The notes beneath the pieces were generated by a model that was given only the letters and a program-made list of their open reading frames with translations, was not told the origin of the DNA and searched no databases. From Phocaeicola vulgatus ATCC 8482 (GTDB lineage: Bacteria > Bacteroidota > Bacteroidia > Bacteroidales > Bacteroidaceae), in assembly GCF_000012825.1 (NCBI RefSeq), contig NC_009614.1, positions 930,001 to 994,000 of the forward strand: DNA of 64,000 bases, written 5' to 3'. Below, one piece after another: positions 35,381 to 44,351 of this stretch (its first letter is position 1; each line of letters opens with the position of its first letter). Made by a program: the position numbers and the translations under genes.

Positions 35381-35807
35381 TTATTCTTTAGTCCTTAGAA
35401 TTTTGGTGGGTACGCCTGCAACGATAGCATTATCGGGAATTGGTTTGGTTACGACTGCGTTTGCTCCTATTGTAACATTGTTTCCGATTGTTATACCACC
35501 CATAACGATAGAACCTTTCGCAATATAAACATTATTACCTATCACTGGTACTTCCGGAAATCTTGAATTACCCCCCTATGGAAACTTGCTGACATATAGT
35601 GCAGTTTACCCCTATAATTGATTTAGAATGGATAACAACACCCATACCTCCGTATCCAAAAGTTGACCCTCTGCCAATCTTTGCCTGGTATGGAATCTTG
35701 CTGTTGTAAATTAGGAAAATAAGCAATGTTATCAATTTTGGCAGTACAGGAATGTGGTGCAAGTACAGCCACCTTGATACCCGATAAAAAGAGATTGCAT
35801 TCAACAT
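35381..35807 (-). pseudogene. Hexapeptide acyltransferase (SAT-like), frameshifted at a G6 tract
   Basis: The ATG at 35807 starts a left-handed beta-helix acyltransferase (MLNAISFYRVSRWLYLHHIPVLPKL, then IGVNCTICQQVSIGG). The frame stops at a six-G run (35571-35576). In the next frame the gene continues without a break: NSRFPEVPVIGNNVYIAKG, IGANAVVTKPIPDNAIVAGVPTKIL, ending at 35381. Five or eight Gs would restore it. This may be an OFF state of a phase-variable gene, a true mutation or a homopolymer error. The enzyme would acetylate a sugar or precursor of the capsule. Confidence 0.8.
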
Positions 35808-35849
35808 AGTTTTATCCTTTTAAAACTATATCCGATTGCAACTTTTGAT

Positions 35850-36346
35850 TTACTCTTTTGGTTGCAGATATGGTGCTATTCCATCTAAATCTTTTTGATT
35901 TGAAGAAATATTATAGTTTAAGTCTTTAGTATATCCGATTATTTTAGCAGGAGAGCCTGCAACAATTACCCCCCCCTTAATGATTTATCAACAAACGAAT
36001 TAGCTGCAACAATACAGTTATCACCAATTTCTACTGGTCCACAGATTACAACGTTTGGACCGATAAAAACGTTATTGCCAATTTTAGGAACGTTTTTATA
36101 TGGAAATTTTCTTACTGTTGAGAATCGTAAACCTAATACGCAGTTTTCTCCAATTTCCGTTCCTGGGATTAGTACAGTGCTAATTCCTTTACAAACAAAA
36201 TAAGATCCTTTACCGATTTTTGAATCAGCAGTAATTTTAGTGTTGTAAATCAGAAAAATTAATAGTTGAATTAATTTAGGTAAAAATGGAATGTGGTGTA
36301 AGTATAACCACCTCTGTATTCTGTAAAAAAATATTGCGTTTGGCAT
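35850..36346 (-). pseudogene. Hexapeptide acyltransferase, frameshifted at a G8 tract
   Basis: From the ATG at 36346 the protein (MPNAIFFYRIQRWLYLHHIPFLPKL ... NSFVDKSLRGG) is a close relative of the product at 35381-35807. It stops after an eight-G run at 35969-35976. With nine Gs (or six) the frame reads on as VIVAGSPAKIIGYTKDLNYN to the stop at 35850, the normal C-terminus for the family. One G is thus missing from the in-frame length. Confidence 0.8.
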
Positions 36347-36350
36347 AATT

Positions 36351-36778
36351 TTATCGTTTTCTGATAAAGCGGGCGGGGTTTCCTGCCCATACTTCGTTTG
36401 ACGGTATATCTTTCGTCACTATTGCCCCGGCGCCTACGATTGCCCCTTCTCCGATTGTGACCGGCTTGACAACCATTGTTCCCATGCCAATGTAGGCTCC
36501 TTTGCCAACATGCACTTGACCGCGGTCATAACTGCCTGTCTTCGGGTTCATGAAATGCGTTACAATCCGGACGCCGACAGTCAGGCGCACGCCCTCTTCA
36601 ATGACAATATCTTCGGGATAATTTGTGTCGAAAATAACGTCCTCTCCGATGAAGGTCTTTTTAGGGCATTTGATGTTTACCCCCCCCATTTACAAAGCGT
36701 TGGTCTCCAACCCCTTGACTTCATTGGCAAATGCTGTAAATGAAGGAAGACAAGTTTTTTAATTCTTGACAGTTTCAT
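36351..36778 (-). pseudogene. WcaF/WcaB-like acyltransferase, frameshifted at a G8 tract
   Basis: An ATG at 36778, overlapping the glycosyltransferase stop, starts MKLSRIKKLVFLHLQHLPMK and WRPTLCKWGG, the usual N-terminus for this family. An eight-G run (36680-36687) then breaks the frame. With nine Gs it continues as VNIKCPKKTFIGEDVIFDTN and on to FIRKR (stop 36351). An ATG directly ahead of the G run is in frame with the C-terminal part and could give a protein lacking 40 residues. This is the third adjacent acyltransferase out of frame at a G tract. Confidence 0.8.
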
Positions 36779-37940
36779 TATTAAATCTAATTTTATTGCA
36801 TATATATTCTATATTTTTTGCTCTATTTTTCCATGAGATTTTTTCCGCTAATTGCCTATTAGCGTACCCCATGGTCTTTAAATCGCTATAAGGTATATCT
36901 TTAATTTCTTGTAAAATTTTTAATATCGAGTATTTATTGTATTCTACTATAAAAAAACCTTTTTCATTTTTTACAAAATCAATTATATCACCATAAGGTG
37001 ACAATATAACGGGCTTCCCAAATGCTAAATAATCACCTAATTTATTAGGCCATCCAGCTTTAGAAACATTGTTGTCATCTAATAATTGCAAAAACACATC
37101 TATATCTTTTAAGGTAGAAACATCTTTAGAATAATCTAACCATCCTCTATATTCAGCAATTTCAGACAATCCTAATTGATTCCACTTTTCGTTTGAGATA
37201 GTATTCCCATATAGAATCAACCTGTAACTGTTTTTAACATTTTCACATTTCAATGCTTCTATAAACGGAGCTATCAAATCAATTTCGTGATTATTAATGC
37301 CAATGTATGCTATATTTATTTTTCGTTTTTCAACAGATGAATAGGATGGATATAACGGCTTTACATCTTTCACTATAGACCCACCAGGAACAATAAAAAT
37401 TTTTTCTGAGTCAATTCCATTTTCAACAGCCCTATCTTTCATAAAAGTAGATAATACGACTATAGCATCAGCTTTTCTTTTATCGTTGAGTTCATTATAG
37501 CATTCCAGTCTACCGTATGTTAACCTAAACAATCTACTTTTCTTTTTAATATAACCTCCTTTACCAAAGAAATCCCACCACTCAGAAATATAAACAGAAT
37601 GATAAATAAATCTATTTAATTTACAAGGTAAGGAAGTAAATCTATGTCCACAATCTGCTATACATATTTCAAATTTATGGAACATCGAGTATATCAATCC
37701 AAATAAAGTACTCCAAATAGCAAAACCTGAGGATTTCATTTTGGCAGGAAAAAAGTCTGGTAGTACTTTTATTTTAACACCTTGATAGATAATAGTATTT
37801 ATCTTAAAGAATGAACATTTAGGATTGATTGTTAATAAGGTCACATCATGTCCTAAATCTGCTAATCCTTGTGCCATATAAAAGGTTCGTCCCCATCCAT
37901 TTTTTCCTTTCATGCCATGATGAGAATAAAGAACTTTCAT
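36759..37940 (-). CDS. Glycosyltransferase of the GT4 type, WbuB-like
   Basis: The 393-residue protein has the GT-B layout: an N-terminal MKVLYSHHGMKGKNGWGRTFY with a glycine-rich turn and a C-terminal donor site (VFLQLLDDNNVSKAGWPNKLGDYLAFGKPVILS). Its position directly after fnlC matches WbuB, which transfers L-FucNAc in E. coli O26-type clusters. Transfer of UDP-L-FucNAc is therefore likely but inferred from context. It is AT-richer than fnlABC, which suggests a different origin. Its 3' end overlaps the start of the next acyltransferase by 20 bases. Confidence 0.75.
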   Translation of the reverse strand: MKVLYSHHGMKGKNGWGRTFYMAQGLADLGHDVTLLTINPKCSFFKINTIIYQGVKIKVLPDFFPAKMKSSGFAIWSTLFGLIYSMFHKFEICIADCGHRFTSLPCKLNRFIYHSVYISEWWDFFGKGGYIKKKSRLFRLTYGRLECYNELNDKRKADAIVVLSTFMKDRAVENGIDSEKIFIVPGGSIVKDVKPLYPSYSSVEKRKINIAYIGINNHEIDLIAPFIEALKCENVKNSYRLILYGNTISNEKWNQLGLSEIAEYRGWLDYSKDVSTLKDIDVFLQLLDDNNVSKAGWPNKLGDYLAFGKPVILSPYGDIIDFVKNEKGFFIVEYNKYSILKILQEIKDIPYSDLKTMGYANRQLAEKISWKNRAKNIEYICNKIRFNNETVKN

Positions 37941-37971
37941 TATTTATTGATGATTTAGGTAAAATTCTTAA

Positions 37972-39153
37972 TTATTTTCTCCATATCATTTTATTGACAA
38001 CGCCGGTGTAACTTTGGATGAGTTTAACGGTCTTTGTTGATACGTTCTCATCAACATAGTTTGGCACTGGAATGCCGTTATCTTGATTCTTGTTCATCTC
38101 TACGGCTGTATCAACCGCCTGAAGCAATGATTTTTCGTCAATGCCTGCCAATATGAAGCATGCCTTGTCGAGGGCTTCCGGACGCTCTGTGCTCGTGCGG
38201 ATGCAGATTGCCGGGAACGAATGGCCTACTGATGTGAAGAATGAACTCTCCTCTGGCAATGTTCCACTGTCGCTGACAACGGCAAATGCGTTCATCTGGA
38301 GACAGTTATAATCATGAAATCCGAGAGGCTCGTGCTGAATTACTCTTTTGTCTAATTGGAATCCGTTTGCGGCAAGGCGTTTGCGGCTTCTTGGGTGGCA
38401 ACTATAAAGCACCGGCATATCGTACTTCTCTGCCATCGCATTGATTGCCCGGAACAATGAAGTGAAGTTCTTTTCTGAGTCGATATTCTCCTCACGGTGG
38501 GCGCTAAGAAGGATATATTTGCCCTTTTCAAGGCCGAGACGGTTATGAATGTCGCTTGCCTCAATCTCTTCAAGATTATTATGAAGGACTTCCGCCATTG
38601 GTGAACCGGTAACGTATGTCCTCTCCTTCGGCAATCCGCATTCTGCAAGATAGCGGCGAGCATGCTCGCTATAGGCAAGGTTGACGTCACTGATGATATC
38701 GACGATACGGCGGTTTGTCTCTTCCGGAAGGTTCTCATCCTTGCATCTATTACCTGCTTCCATGTGGAAGATAGGTATGTGCAGACGCTTTGCTCCGATA
38801 ACTGACAGGCATGAGTTTGTATCGCCAAGAACAAGTACAGCATCGGGCTTTACCTGCGACATGAGTTTATAGGAAGCACTTATGATATTTCCCATTGTTG
38901 AACCGAGGTCATCGCCAACGGCATCCATATACACTTCTGGTTCTTTCAACTTCAGGTCTTTGAAAAAGATGCCGTTCAAGTTATAGTCATAGTTCTGGCC
39001 TGTATGAGCAAGGATTGTGTCGAAATAGATGCGGCACTTACTGATAACGGCTGCAAGGCGGATAATTTCAGGTCTTGTTCCTACAATTATCAAAAGTTTC
39101 AACTTGCCGTTTTCCGCAAATTTTATATCTGAATAGTCAGTTTTTAATTCCAT
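37972..39153 (-). CDS. fnlC: UDP-L-FucNAc-forming 2-epimerase FnlC (WbjD/CapG)
   Basis: The 393-residue product is a 2-epimerase-like enzyme with IVGTRPEIIRLAA, HTGQNYDYNLNGIFF, VLGDTNSCLS, HMEAGNRCKDENLPEETNRR and SAHREENID. Unlike WecB, it carries the NYD and GNRCKDENLPEE variants typical of WbjD/CapG/FnlC, which convert UDP-2-acetamido-2,6-dideoxy-L-talose into UDP-L-FucNAc. It follows wbuC and fnlB by 6 bases each, so the pathway is complete here. Confidence 0.9.
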   Translation of the reverse strand: MELKTDYSDIKFAENGKLKLLIIVGTRPEIIRLAAVISKCRIYFDTILAHTGQNYDYNLNGIFFKDLKLKEPEVYMDAVGDDLGSTMGNIISASYKLMSQVKPDAVLVLGDTNSCLSVIGAKRLHIPIFHMEAGNRCKDENLPEETNRRIVDIISDVNLAYSEHARRYLAECGLPKERTYVTGSPMAEVLHNNLEEIEASDIHNRLGLEKGKYILLSAHREENIDSEKNFTSLFRAINAMAEKYDMPVLYSCHPRSRKRLAANGFQLDKRVIQHEPLGFHDYNCLQMNAFAVVSDSGTLPEESSFFTSVGHSFPAICIRTSTERPEALDKACFILAGIDEKSLLQAVDTAVEMNKNQDNGIPVPNYVDENVSTKTVKLIQSYTGVVNKMIWRK

Positions 39154-39159
39154 AATATT

Positions 39160-39558
39160 TTATTTTGTCATTGTATTTTTAGGAGTAAGTGGTGTGTACG
39201 GTCCATCCTTAACTTCAAAGATTACCGTTCCGCTTTCAAGGACCTCAATCGTATGCCATTGACCGATAGGAATCTGAACGCCGTAACATCCTTTCAAGGG
39301 GTCAAGTTCACGGCTTTCTTCCAACTGACCATCTTCACCGTAAAACAGCACGTTGATTCTACCGCGTAGAACGAAATACGTTTCTGCAGTATGGGTATGG
39401 CGGTGAATCGGCAAATCGGTTCCGGGTTCCATAGCGTTCATCAGTCTCTGCGCCTTTGCCTCAAGACTGTCATGCAGATTGTAGTTCATCCGCAAACGGG
39501 GACTCGCCTTTGCCTGTGCCGTTACCCCGTCAAGCAATTCTTTGTCGATAACCAACAT
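39160..39558 (-). CDS. wbuC: WbuC-family cupin protein
   Basis: The 132-residue protein has a cupin core with the metal-site motif PIHRHTHTAETYFVLRG and a second histidine at IGQWHTIEV. WbuC-type proteins accompany fnlABC and wbuB in L-FucNAc loci; the catalytic role is not proven. It is inserted between fnlB and fnlC, an order different from E. coli O26 (fnlA-fnlB-fnlC-wbuB-wbuC). Confidence 0.8.
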   Translation of the reverse strand: MLVIDKELLDGVTAQAKASPRLRMNYNLHDSLEAKAQRLMNAMEPGTDLPIHRHTHTAETYFVLRGRINVLFYGEDGQLEESRELDPLKGCYGVQIPIGQWHTIEVLESGTVIFEVKDGPYTPLTPKNTMTK

Positions 39559-39564
39559 AACCTG

Positions 39565-40719
39565 CTATTTTACTACTTTATCGAAATAAGTATCTGGGCG
39601 GTTCGGGTCAAAGCACTCGTTACACCAAATCAGAGTTACAAGATTCTCTGTTTCTGAAAGGTTTACAATGTTATGAGTGTATCCCGGGATAGTCTCAACA
39701 ACCTCGATTTTATCGCCGGAAACCTCAAAATTGACGACCTCGTCTGAATCGACCTTACGCATCTGAATAAGGCCGTGACCGCTGACTACAACGAATTTCT
39801 CCACCTTTGTATGGTGCCAGTGCTCACCTTTGGTAATACCCGGTTTGGATATATTCACCGCAACCTGACCACGATCGGCTGTCCTGATAAATTCAGTAAA
39901 ACTGCCGCGCTCGTCGACGTTCATTTTCAAAGGATACGCAAAACGCTCCTTCGGCAGATAAGTAAGGTATGTTGAATAGAGTTTCTTAGCCAAACCGTCG
40001 CCCATATCTGCAACGCCGAGATTTGCTGGCATATCCTTAAACGAGCGGATAATCTCAACAATCTCGCCAAGTGTGCGGGTATGAGTGACTGGAACTTCAC
40101 AGAAGTTTTCATTGCAATGCTCGTTGCCGTTAAGTGCCGCTATCATCTCATCAACAACGTCGTCTATATAAACAAGATTCATAACAATGCTCGGGTCATT
40201 GACGCTAATAGGAAGATCATTCGCTATATTGTTGCAGAAAGTTGCAATGGCACTATTATAGTTTGGACGACACCACTTTCCGAAAACGTTCGGGAAGCGG
40301 TAGACAAGCACTTTCGCTCCAGTTTCCGCCGAATATTCAAACATCAACTGCTCGCCAGCACGCTTCGACTCACCGTAAGGATTGTCAAGAACCGCCTGAA
40401 TAGATGATGAAATCATAACAGGGCAAGTGTTTCCATACTTCTTCAAAGTGTCAAGAAGCACCGACGCAAAGCCGAAATTGCCCTTCAGAAACTCAGAATT
40501 GTCCTTCGGGCGGTTAACACCGGCAAGATTGAAAACAAAGTCTGCATTCTTGCAATATTCCTCAAGGTCGGCAGGGTCACTGTCAATATCATATTCATAA
40601 ACGGCCAAGTCCTCACTGTCAATGCCGTAATTGCGAGCTTTGCCATCGCGGATATTGTAAAGTTGCGAAACAAGATTTCGACCGACAAAGCCCTTGGCTC
40701 CGGTAACTAATATTTTCAT
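39565..40719 (-). CDS. fnlB: UDP-2-acetamido-2,6-dideoxy-hexulose reductase FnlB (WbjC/CapF)
   Basis: The 384-residue enzyme has an SDR Rossmann start (MKILVTGAKGFVGRNLVSQL), the ISSSIQAVLDNPYGESKRAGE catalytic region and a C-terminal cupin with GEHWHHTKVEKFVVVSGHGLI. The SDR-cupin fusion is specific to WbjC/CapF, which epimerises at C3 and reduces at C4 to give the talose derivative. It lies after fnlA and before wbuC. Confidence 0.92.
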   Translation of the reverse strand: MKILVTGAKGFVGRNLVSQLYNIRDGKARNYGIDSEDLAVYEYDIDSDPADLEEYCKNADFVFNLAGVNRPKDNSEFLKGNFGFASVLLDTLKKYGNTCPVMISSSIQAVLDNPYGESKRAGEQLMFEYSAETGAKVLVYRFPNVFGKWCRPNYNSAIATFCNNIANDLPISVNDPSIVMNLVYIDDVVDEMIAALNGNEHCNENFCEVPVTHTRTLGEIVEIIRSFKDMPANLGVADMGDGLAKKLYSTYLTYLPKERFAYPLKMNVDERGSFTEFIRTADRGQVAVNISKPGITKGEHWHHTKVEKFVVVSGHGLIQMRKVDSDEVVNFEVSGDKIEVVETIPGYTHNIVNLSETENLVTLIWCNECFDPNRPDTYFDKVVK

Positions 40720-40734
40720 TGAGATAAAATTTAA

Positions 40735-40893
40735 TTATGATGGAAAAGAAAGATAATGTCTTCCTGTGTGTAAAAGATTTCCTATTGGTGATTTCTCAAT
40801 AGCGGGAACACTTTGAATAATTGTTCCCCCCCCCAAAAAAATACTTTGCGAAGTCGATGGCAACGCAGTAGATTGCCGGTTTTCACACACCGG
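40735..40893 (-). other. Open stretch after fnlA with a G9 tract, possible gene remnant
   Basis: The frame of fnlA stays open past its TAG (40894-40896) for 52 codons and ends at 40735-40737. It has no ATG (a GTG occurs at 40890) and spans nine Gs at 40826-40834. The translation around the tract (FLGGGTIIQSVPAIEKSP) looks protein-like. It could be a remnant, a homopolymer-controlled extension of fnlA or a repeat element. Its role is unknown. Confidence 0.25.
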
Positions 40894-41967
40894 CTATTCG
40901 GAACGGATTTCGCGCGCCTTTGCCTTCTCAATCAAGCCCAAATCCTCCTGAATAAAGCGCAGACGCATCAACTGCTTCTTCATACCCTCAACATCAAGGC
41001 GCTGAGTATTGTGGCTATGATAATCCTCAATACGAGAAACCACCTCATCACCCTCAGAGAAGAACTTGTCATAATTTAAGTCACGGTTATCACAAGGAAT
41101 ACGGTAATAATTGCCCATATCAATAGCCTTAGCCATCTCCTCGCGAGTGACAAGAGTCTCATAAAGTTTCTCACCGTGGCGAGTACCAATAACGCGAACC
41201 TCAGTATCTCCATATTTCGGATCAACCTTAGAATATATTTCCTTCAGTGCGGTAGCAAGAGTCTCCAAAGTAGCGGCAGGAGCCTTTTGGACAAAAAGAT
41301 CACCATTATGACCATGGGTAAACGCGTATATAACCAAGTCAACAGCATCATCAAGAGTCATCATAAAGCGGGTCATATTCGGATCAGTGATAGTAATAGG
41401 ATTACCCTCTATCATCTGCTCAACCCACAAAGGGATAACAGAACCGCGGCTTGCCATAACGTTACCATAACGAGTACAACAAATGGTAGTAGCCGCACCC
41501 TCGCCAAGTTCACGACCCTTAGCAATCGCAACCTTCTCCATAAGTGCTTTGCTGATACCCATAGCATTGATAGGATAAGCTGCCTTATCAGTAGAAAGGA
41601 CCACAACATTTTTTACCCCATGCTCGATAGCAGAAAGAAGAACGTTTCCAGTACCGAGAACATTAGTGCGAGTAGCCTCCATAGGGAAAAACTCACAACT
41701 CGGCACCTGCTTGAGAGCGGCGGCGGCAAAAACGTAGTCAACACCACGCATAGCAATATCTACAGAAGTCTTGTTGCGGACATTACCGATATAGAACTTC
41801 ACCTTAGAATTCTGCAAGCGGTGACGCATATCGTCCTGCTTCTTCTCATCACGACTGAAAATTCTGATTTCCTTGATGTCGCTGTCAAGAAAACGACGTA
41901 GCACAGCATTCCCAAAGGAACCCGTACCGCCTGTAATTAACAGGACTTTGTCTTTGAATACTGACAT
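40894..41967 (-). CDS. fnlA: UDP-GlcNAc 4,6-dehydratase/5-epimerase FnlA (WbjB/CapE)
   Basis: The 357-residue SDR enzyme has LLITGGTGSFGNAVLRRFL, the FAAAALKQVPSCEFFP segment, VVLSTDKAAYPINAMGISKALMEK and VIGTRHGEKLYETLV, all typical of CapE/WbjB/FnlA. It catalyses the first step from UDP-GlcNAc to UDP-L-FucNAc. It heads the fnl group and starts 5 bases after the glycosyltransferase gene. Confidence 0.92.
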   Translation of the reverse strand: MSVFKDKVLLITGGTGSFGNAVLRRFLDSDIKEIRIFSRDEKKQDDMRHRLQNSKVKFYIGNVRNKTSVDIAMRGVDYVFAAAALKQVPSCEFFPMEATRTNVLGTGNVLLSAIEHGVKNVVVLSTDKAAYPINAMGISKALMEKVAIAKGRELGEGAATTICCTRYGNVMASRGSVIPLWVEQMIEGNPITITDPNMTRFMMTLDDAVDLVIYAFTHGHNGDLFVQKAPAATLETLATALKEIYSKVDPKYGDTEVRVIGTRHGEKLYETLVTREEMAKAIDMGNYYRIPCDNRDLNYDKFFSEGDEVVSRIEDYHSHNTQRLDVEGMKKQLMRLRFIQEDLGLIEKAKAREIRSE

Positions 41968-41972
41968 ACTAT

Positions 41973-43142
41973 TTATAATGATTTTAAAAATTTATGCATC
42001 TTTTCTCCAGCAGATATATGAGAATACGATTGCTCTATTAGCATTTTCCCTTTTTTAGCAACAGCTAATGCTTTCTCATAATTATCTATGATATATTTGA
42101 GCTTGTTAGCATAATCCAATGGCGATTCTGGTTTTGCAAAATACATATGTTCGCCATCCTTAAAGTATTTTGATGTTTCTCCAACATTGGTTGATAATAC
42201 AGGAGTACCCGACATTAAATATTCTCCCAATTTAGTTGGGAATCCTCCGTCTGCACGAACAGTCACAGGTTGGGAGGAAACTAAAATGTCTGCTTCTGAT
42301 AGAATCTTTGGAACATCATTATATTGAGCAAATCTAAAACTTGTGTTGTTTGCTAATCCCTCTTGCTCAATAATCCTTTCCAATATAGATTTATCTTTTA
42401 AATTTGGTTTTCCAAAAAGATACAAATGAACATCATAATTATCTCTTAGCAAGATAGATAAAGCGTACAAAATATTGTCTACATTATCTTTTGATAATTC
42501 CATATTTCCCATATAAATTAATTTCTTAGTTTTATTTATAGGCTTTTTTATTATATTATGGAATCGATTGACATCGGTAATGGATGAAATTATAATACCT
42601 GGATTGTCTGTGATTTTTTTATAATATTTCAATAAATTTTCGGTCATGGAAATATATCCTGAATATTTACTTAAAATAACACGATAAATCACTTCTTTCC
42701 AAAATGGTATTTTATTCTTTAATTTACCTCTAATAGGTGTTGGATACTCATCAAAAATAAAAATAAGTTTTCTCTTAAATAATATATTTAATACCCTCAT
42801 ATACAGCAGGCAAATGAGACTATCTGAGCTTATAATAAACACGTCATATCTTCTAATTTTATCTCTTTTATGTAATTTTACACCTAAGATAAAAAGAGAA
42901 TAAATCATTTCATATGCATGGAATAGCTTATTACTAAATCGTTTGCTTCTGAATGAATAAAAATATGATATACCATTAAAAACGCCTTCATTATTATTAT
43001 TCGCGTTAAAATTATTAGGTGCAATTGACCATACATCAACTTTATCACCACATTCTAATAAGCCCTTAGAATATGAGAAGATACGTGTTGTGGCTGCCAT
43101 TCCATACGGAATAGGGTATTTACAAATAATGCCAATATTCAT
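41973..43142 (-). CDS. Glycosyltransferase, GT-B type
   Basis: The 389-residue protein has a GT4-like start (MNIGIICKYPIPYGMAATTRIFSYSKGL) and a donor-binding C-terminal half (PKILSEADILVSSQPV and FPTKLGEYLMSGTPVLSTNVGETSKYF). It is strongly AT-rich, like wzx and wzy. It is likely to add one sugar of the repeat unit; acceptor and donor are unknown. It follows wzy by 6 bases. Confidence 0.8.
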   Translation of the reverse strand: MNIGIICKYPIPYGMAATTRIFSYSKGLLECGDKVDVWSIAPNNFNANNNNEGVFNGISYFYSFRSKRFSNKLFHAYEMIYSLFILGVKLHKRDKIRRYDVFIISSDSLICLLYMRVLNILFKRKLIFIFDEYPTPIRGKLKNKIPFWKEVIYRVILSKYSGYISMTENLLKYYKKITDNPGIIISSITDVNRFHNIIKKPINKTKKLIYMGNMELSKDNVDNILYALSILLRDNYDVHLYLFGKPNLKDKSILERIIEQEGLANNTSFRFAQYNDVPKILSEADILVSSQPVTVRADGGFPTKLGEYLMSGTPVLSTNVGETSKYFKDGEHMYFAKPESPLDYANKLKYIIDNYEKALAVAKKGKMLIEQSYSHISAGEKMHKFLKSL

Positions 43143-43148
43143 GTTTTA

Positions 43149-44351
43149 TCAATTAAATTCTACGATATAAGGAGATAAAATTAACAAATAGAGTAGTATG
43201 TTATTTTCTATAGGATTACTAAAAAAACTAATACATACTACTAATAATGAAAGTGTAACAATAATAATTGACTGCCTATATTGATAGAAAAAATTACCAA
43301 TCGAGTACATAAAAAAAGAGAATGCGAAAATACCCCATGTCACTAATGTGTTTCCCAAGCCATTAACAGTAACAATATGTTTCAAAGCCATATATGAAGT
43401 TGTATCTTGGACGCAACCCCAACCTATTGGAAACATCAAAAATTTATCCGTCAACAATTTGAAAGAAAGGATTCTATTGGCTTCATATAGTTTCCTGTAA
43501 CCTTGATGGTGTACTATTCCCTTTTGTGCGGAGGATATAAATTCTTCGATTTTTGGAAGAAGGAAGTCTGCATTCATCAACCAACCTATTGAAAAAGCAG
43601 TACAGATAAGAATAAGTGCTTTTATATAAATATTTTGTCCTTTCAAAAGAAACAGTAGCAAAATGATAAAAAATGCCAAATATCCTGCTGTGGAAAATGT
43701 AGTTAAAAGGATTATAGTATATACCTTAATGTGTCTATTCAATTGAAAACCTTGTCGACATATATTATATGCAATCAAGATATTTAAAATCATCGCATAT
43801 GCACCCGGTTCCCACATAAAACCACTATTCCTGAAGTTTCCATTACCCATATATGTAAAAAAGAAAGCATAGAAATAGTATTTCTGAGACTCCTTCTGAT
43901 AAAAAATATCAGCGGTAAAAGGACGGAATACAGAAGTAAGGCTATTAAACATACTGGGAAAGAACAAGGATAAGATATAAAATATTGTAGAAATTAACGC
44001 CAGTTTATACAAAAATTGCTCATATTTATCCCAAAAGTTATCCTTGCAACAAGATAAACATAAATATGCAAGATAGATCAAAACAATTTTCCCTATAAAA
44101 GGAAAAAAATCTATATTTTTACCAAAATATAATGAGGATATTAGGTTTATTAAAATCCATCCACTTAATAAATAAAAAAGAATATTATTATATAAATTCT
44201 TATGATTTATAAAGCTATAAAGAGCTAATAATCCCACAACTATAATTCTAATAAAATCATTACTAGCAATGGACGATGCTCCTGATATCATCATAGTGAG
44301 AAAAACAAATATCGCTATTTCTAGCTTTGTAATAGAATTTACTTTACCCAT
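43149..44351 (-). CDS. wzy: Wzy-like polysaccharide polymerase
   Basis: The 400-residue protein is hydrophobic with about ten membrane segments and a larger loop in the second half (containing SSAQKGIVHHQGYRKLYEANRILSF), the usual pattern of O-antigen or capsule polymerases. It overlaps wzx by 13 bases. Wzy proteins show little sequence conservation, so the call rests on topology and context. It would join repeat units at the periplasmic face. Confidence 0.8.
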   Translation of the reverse strand: MGKVNSITKLEIAIFVFLTMMISGASSIASNDFIRIIVVGLLALYSFINHKNLYNNILFYLLSGWILINLISSLYFGKNIDFFPFIGKIVLIYLAYLCLSCCKDNFWDKYEQFLYKLALISTIFYILSLFFPSMFNSLTSVFRPFTADIFYQKESQKYYFYAFFFTYMGNGNFRNSGFMWEPGAYAMILNILIAYNICRQGFQLNRHIKVYTIILLTTFSTAGYLAFFIILLLFLLKGQNIYIKALILICTAFSIGWLMNADFLLPKIEEFISSAQKGIVHHQGYRKLYEANRILSFKLLTDKFLMFPIGWGCVQDTTSYMALKHIVTVNGLGNTLVTWGIFAFSFFMYSIGNFFYQYRQSIIIVTLSLLVVCISFFSNPIENNILLYLLILSPYIVEFN

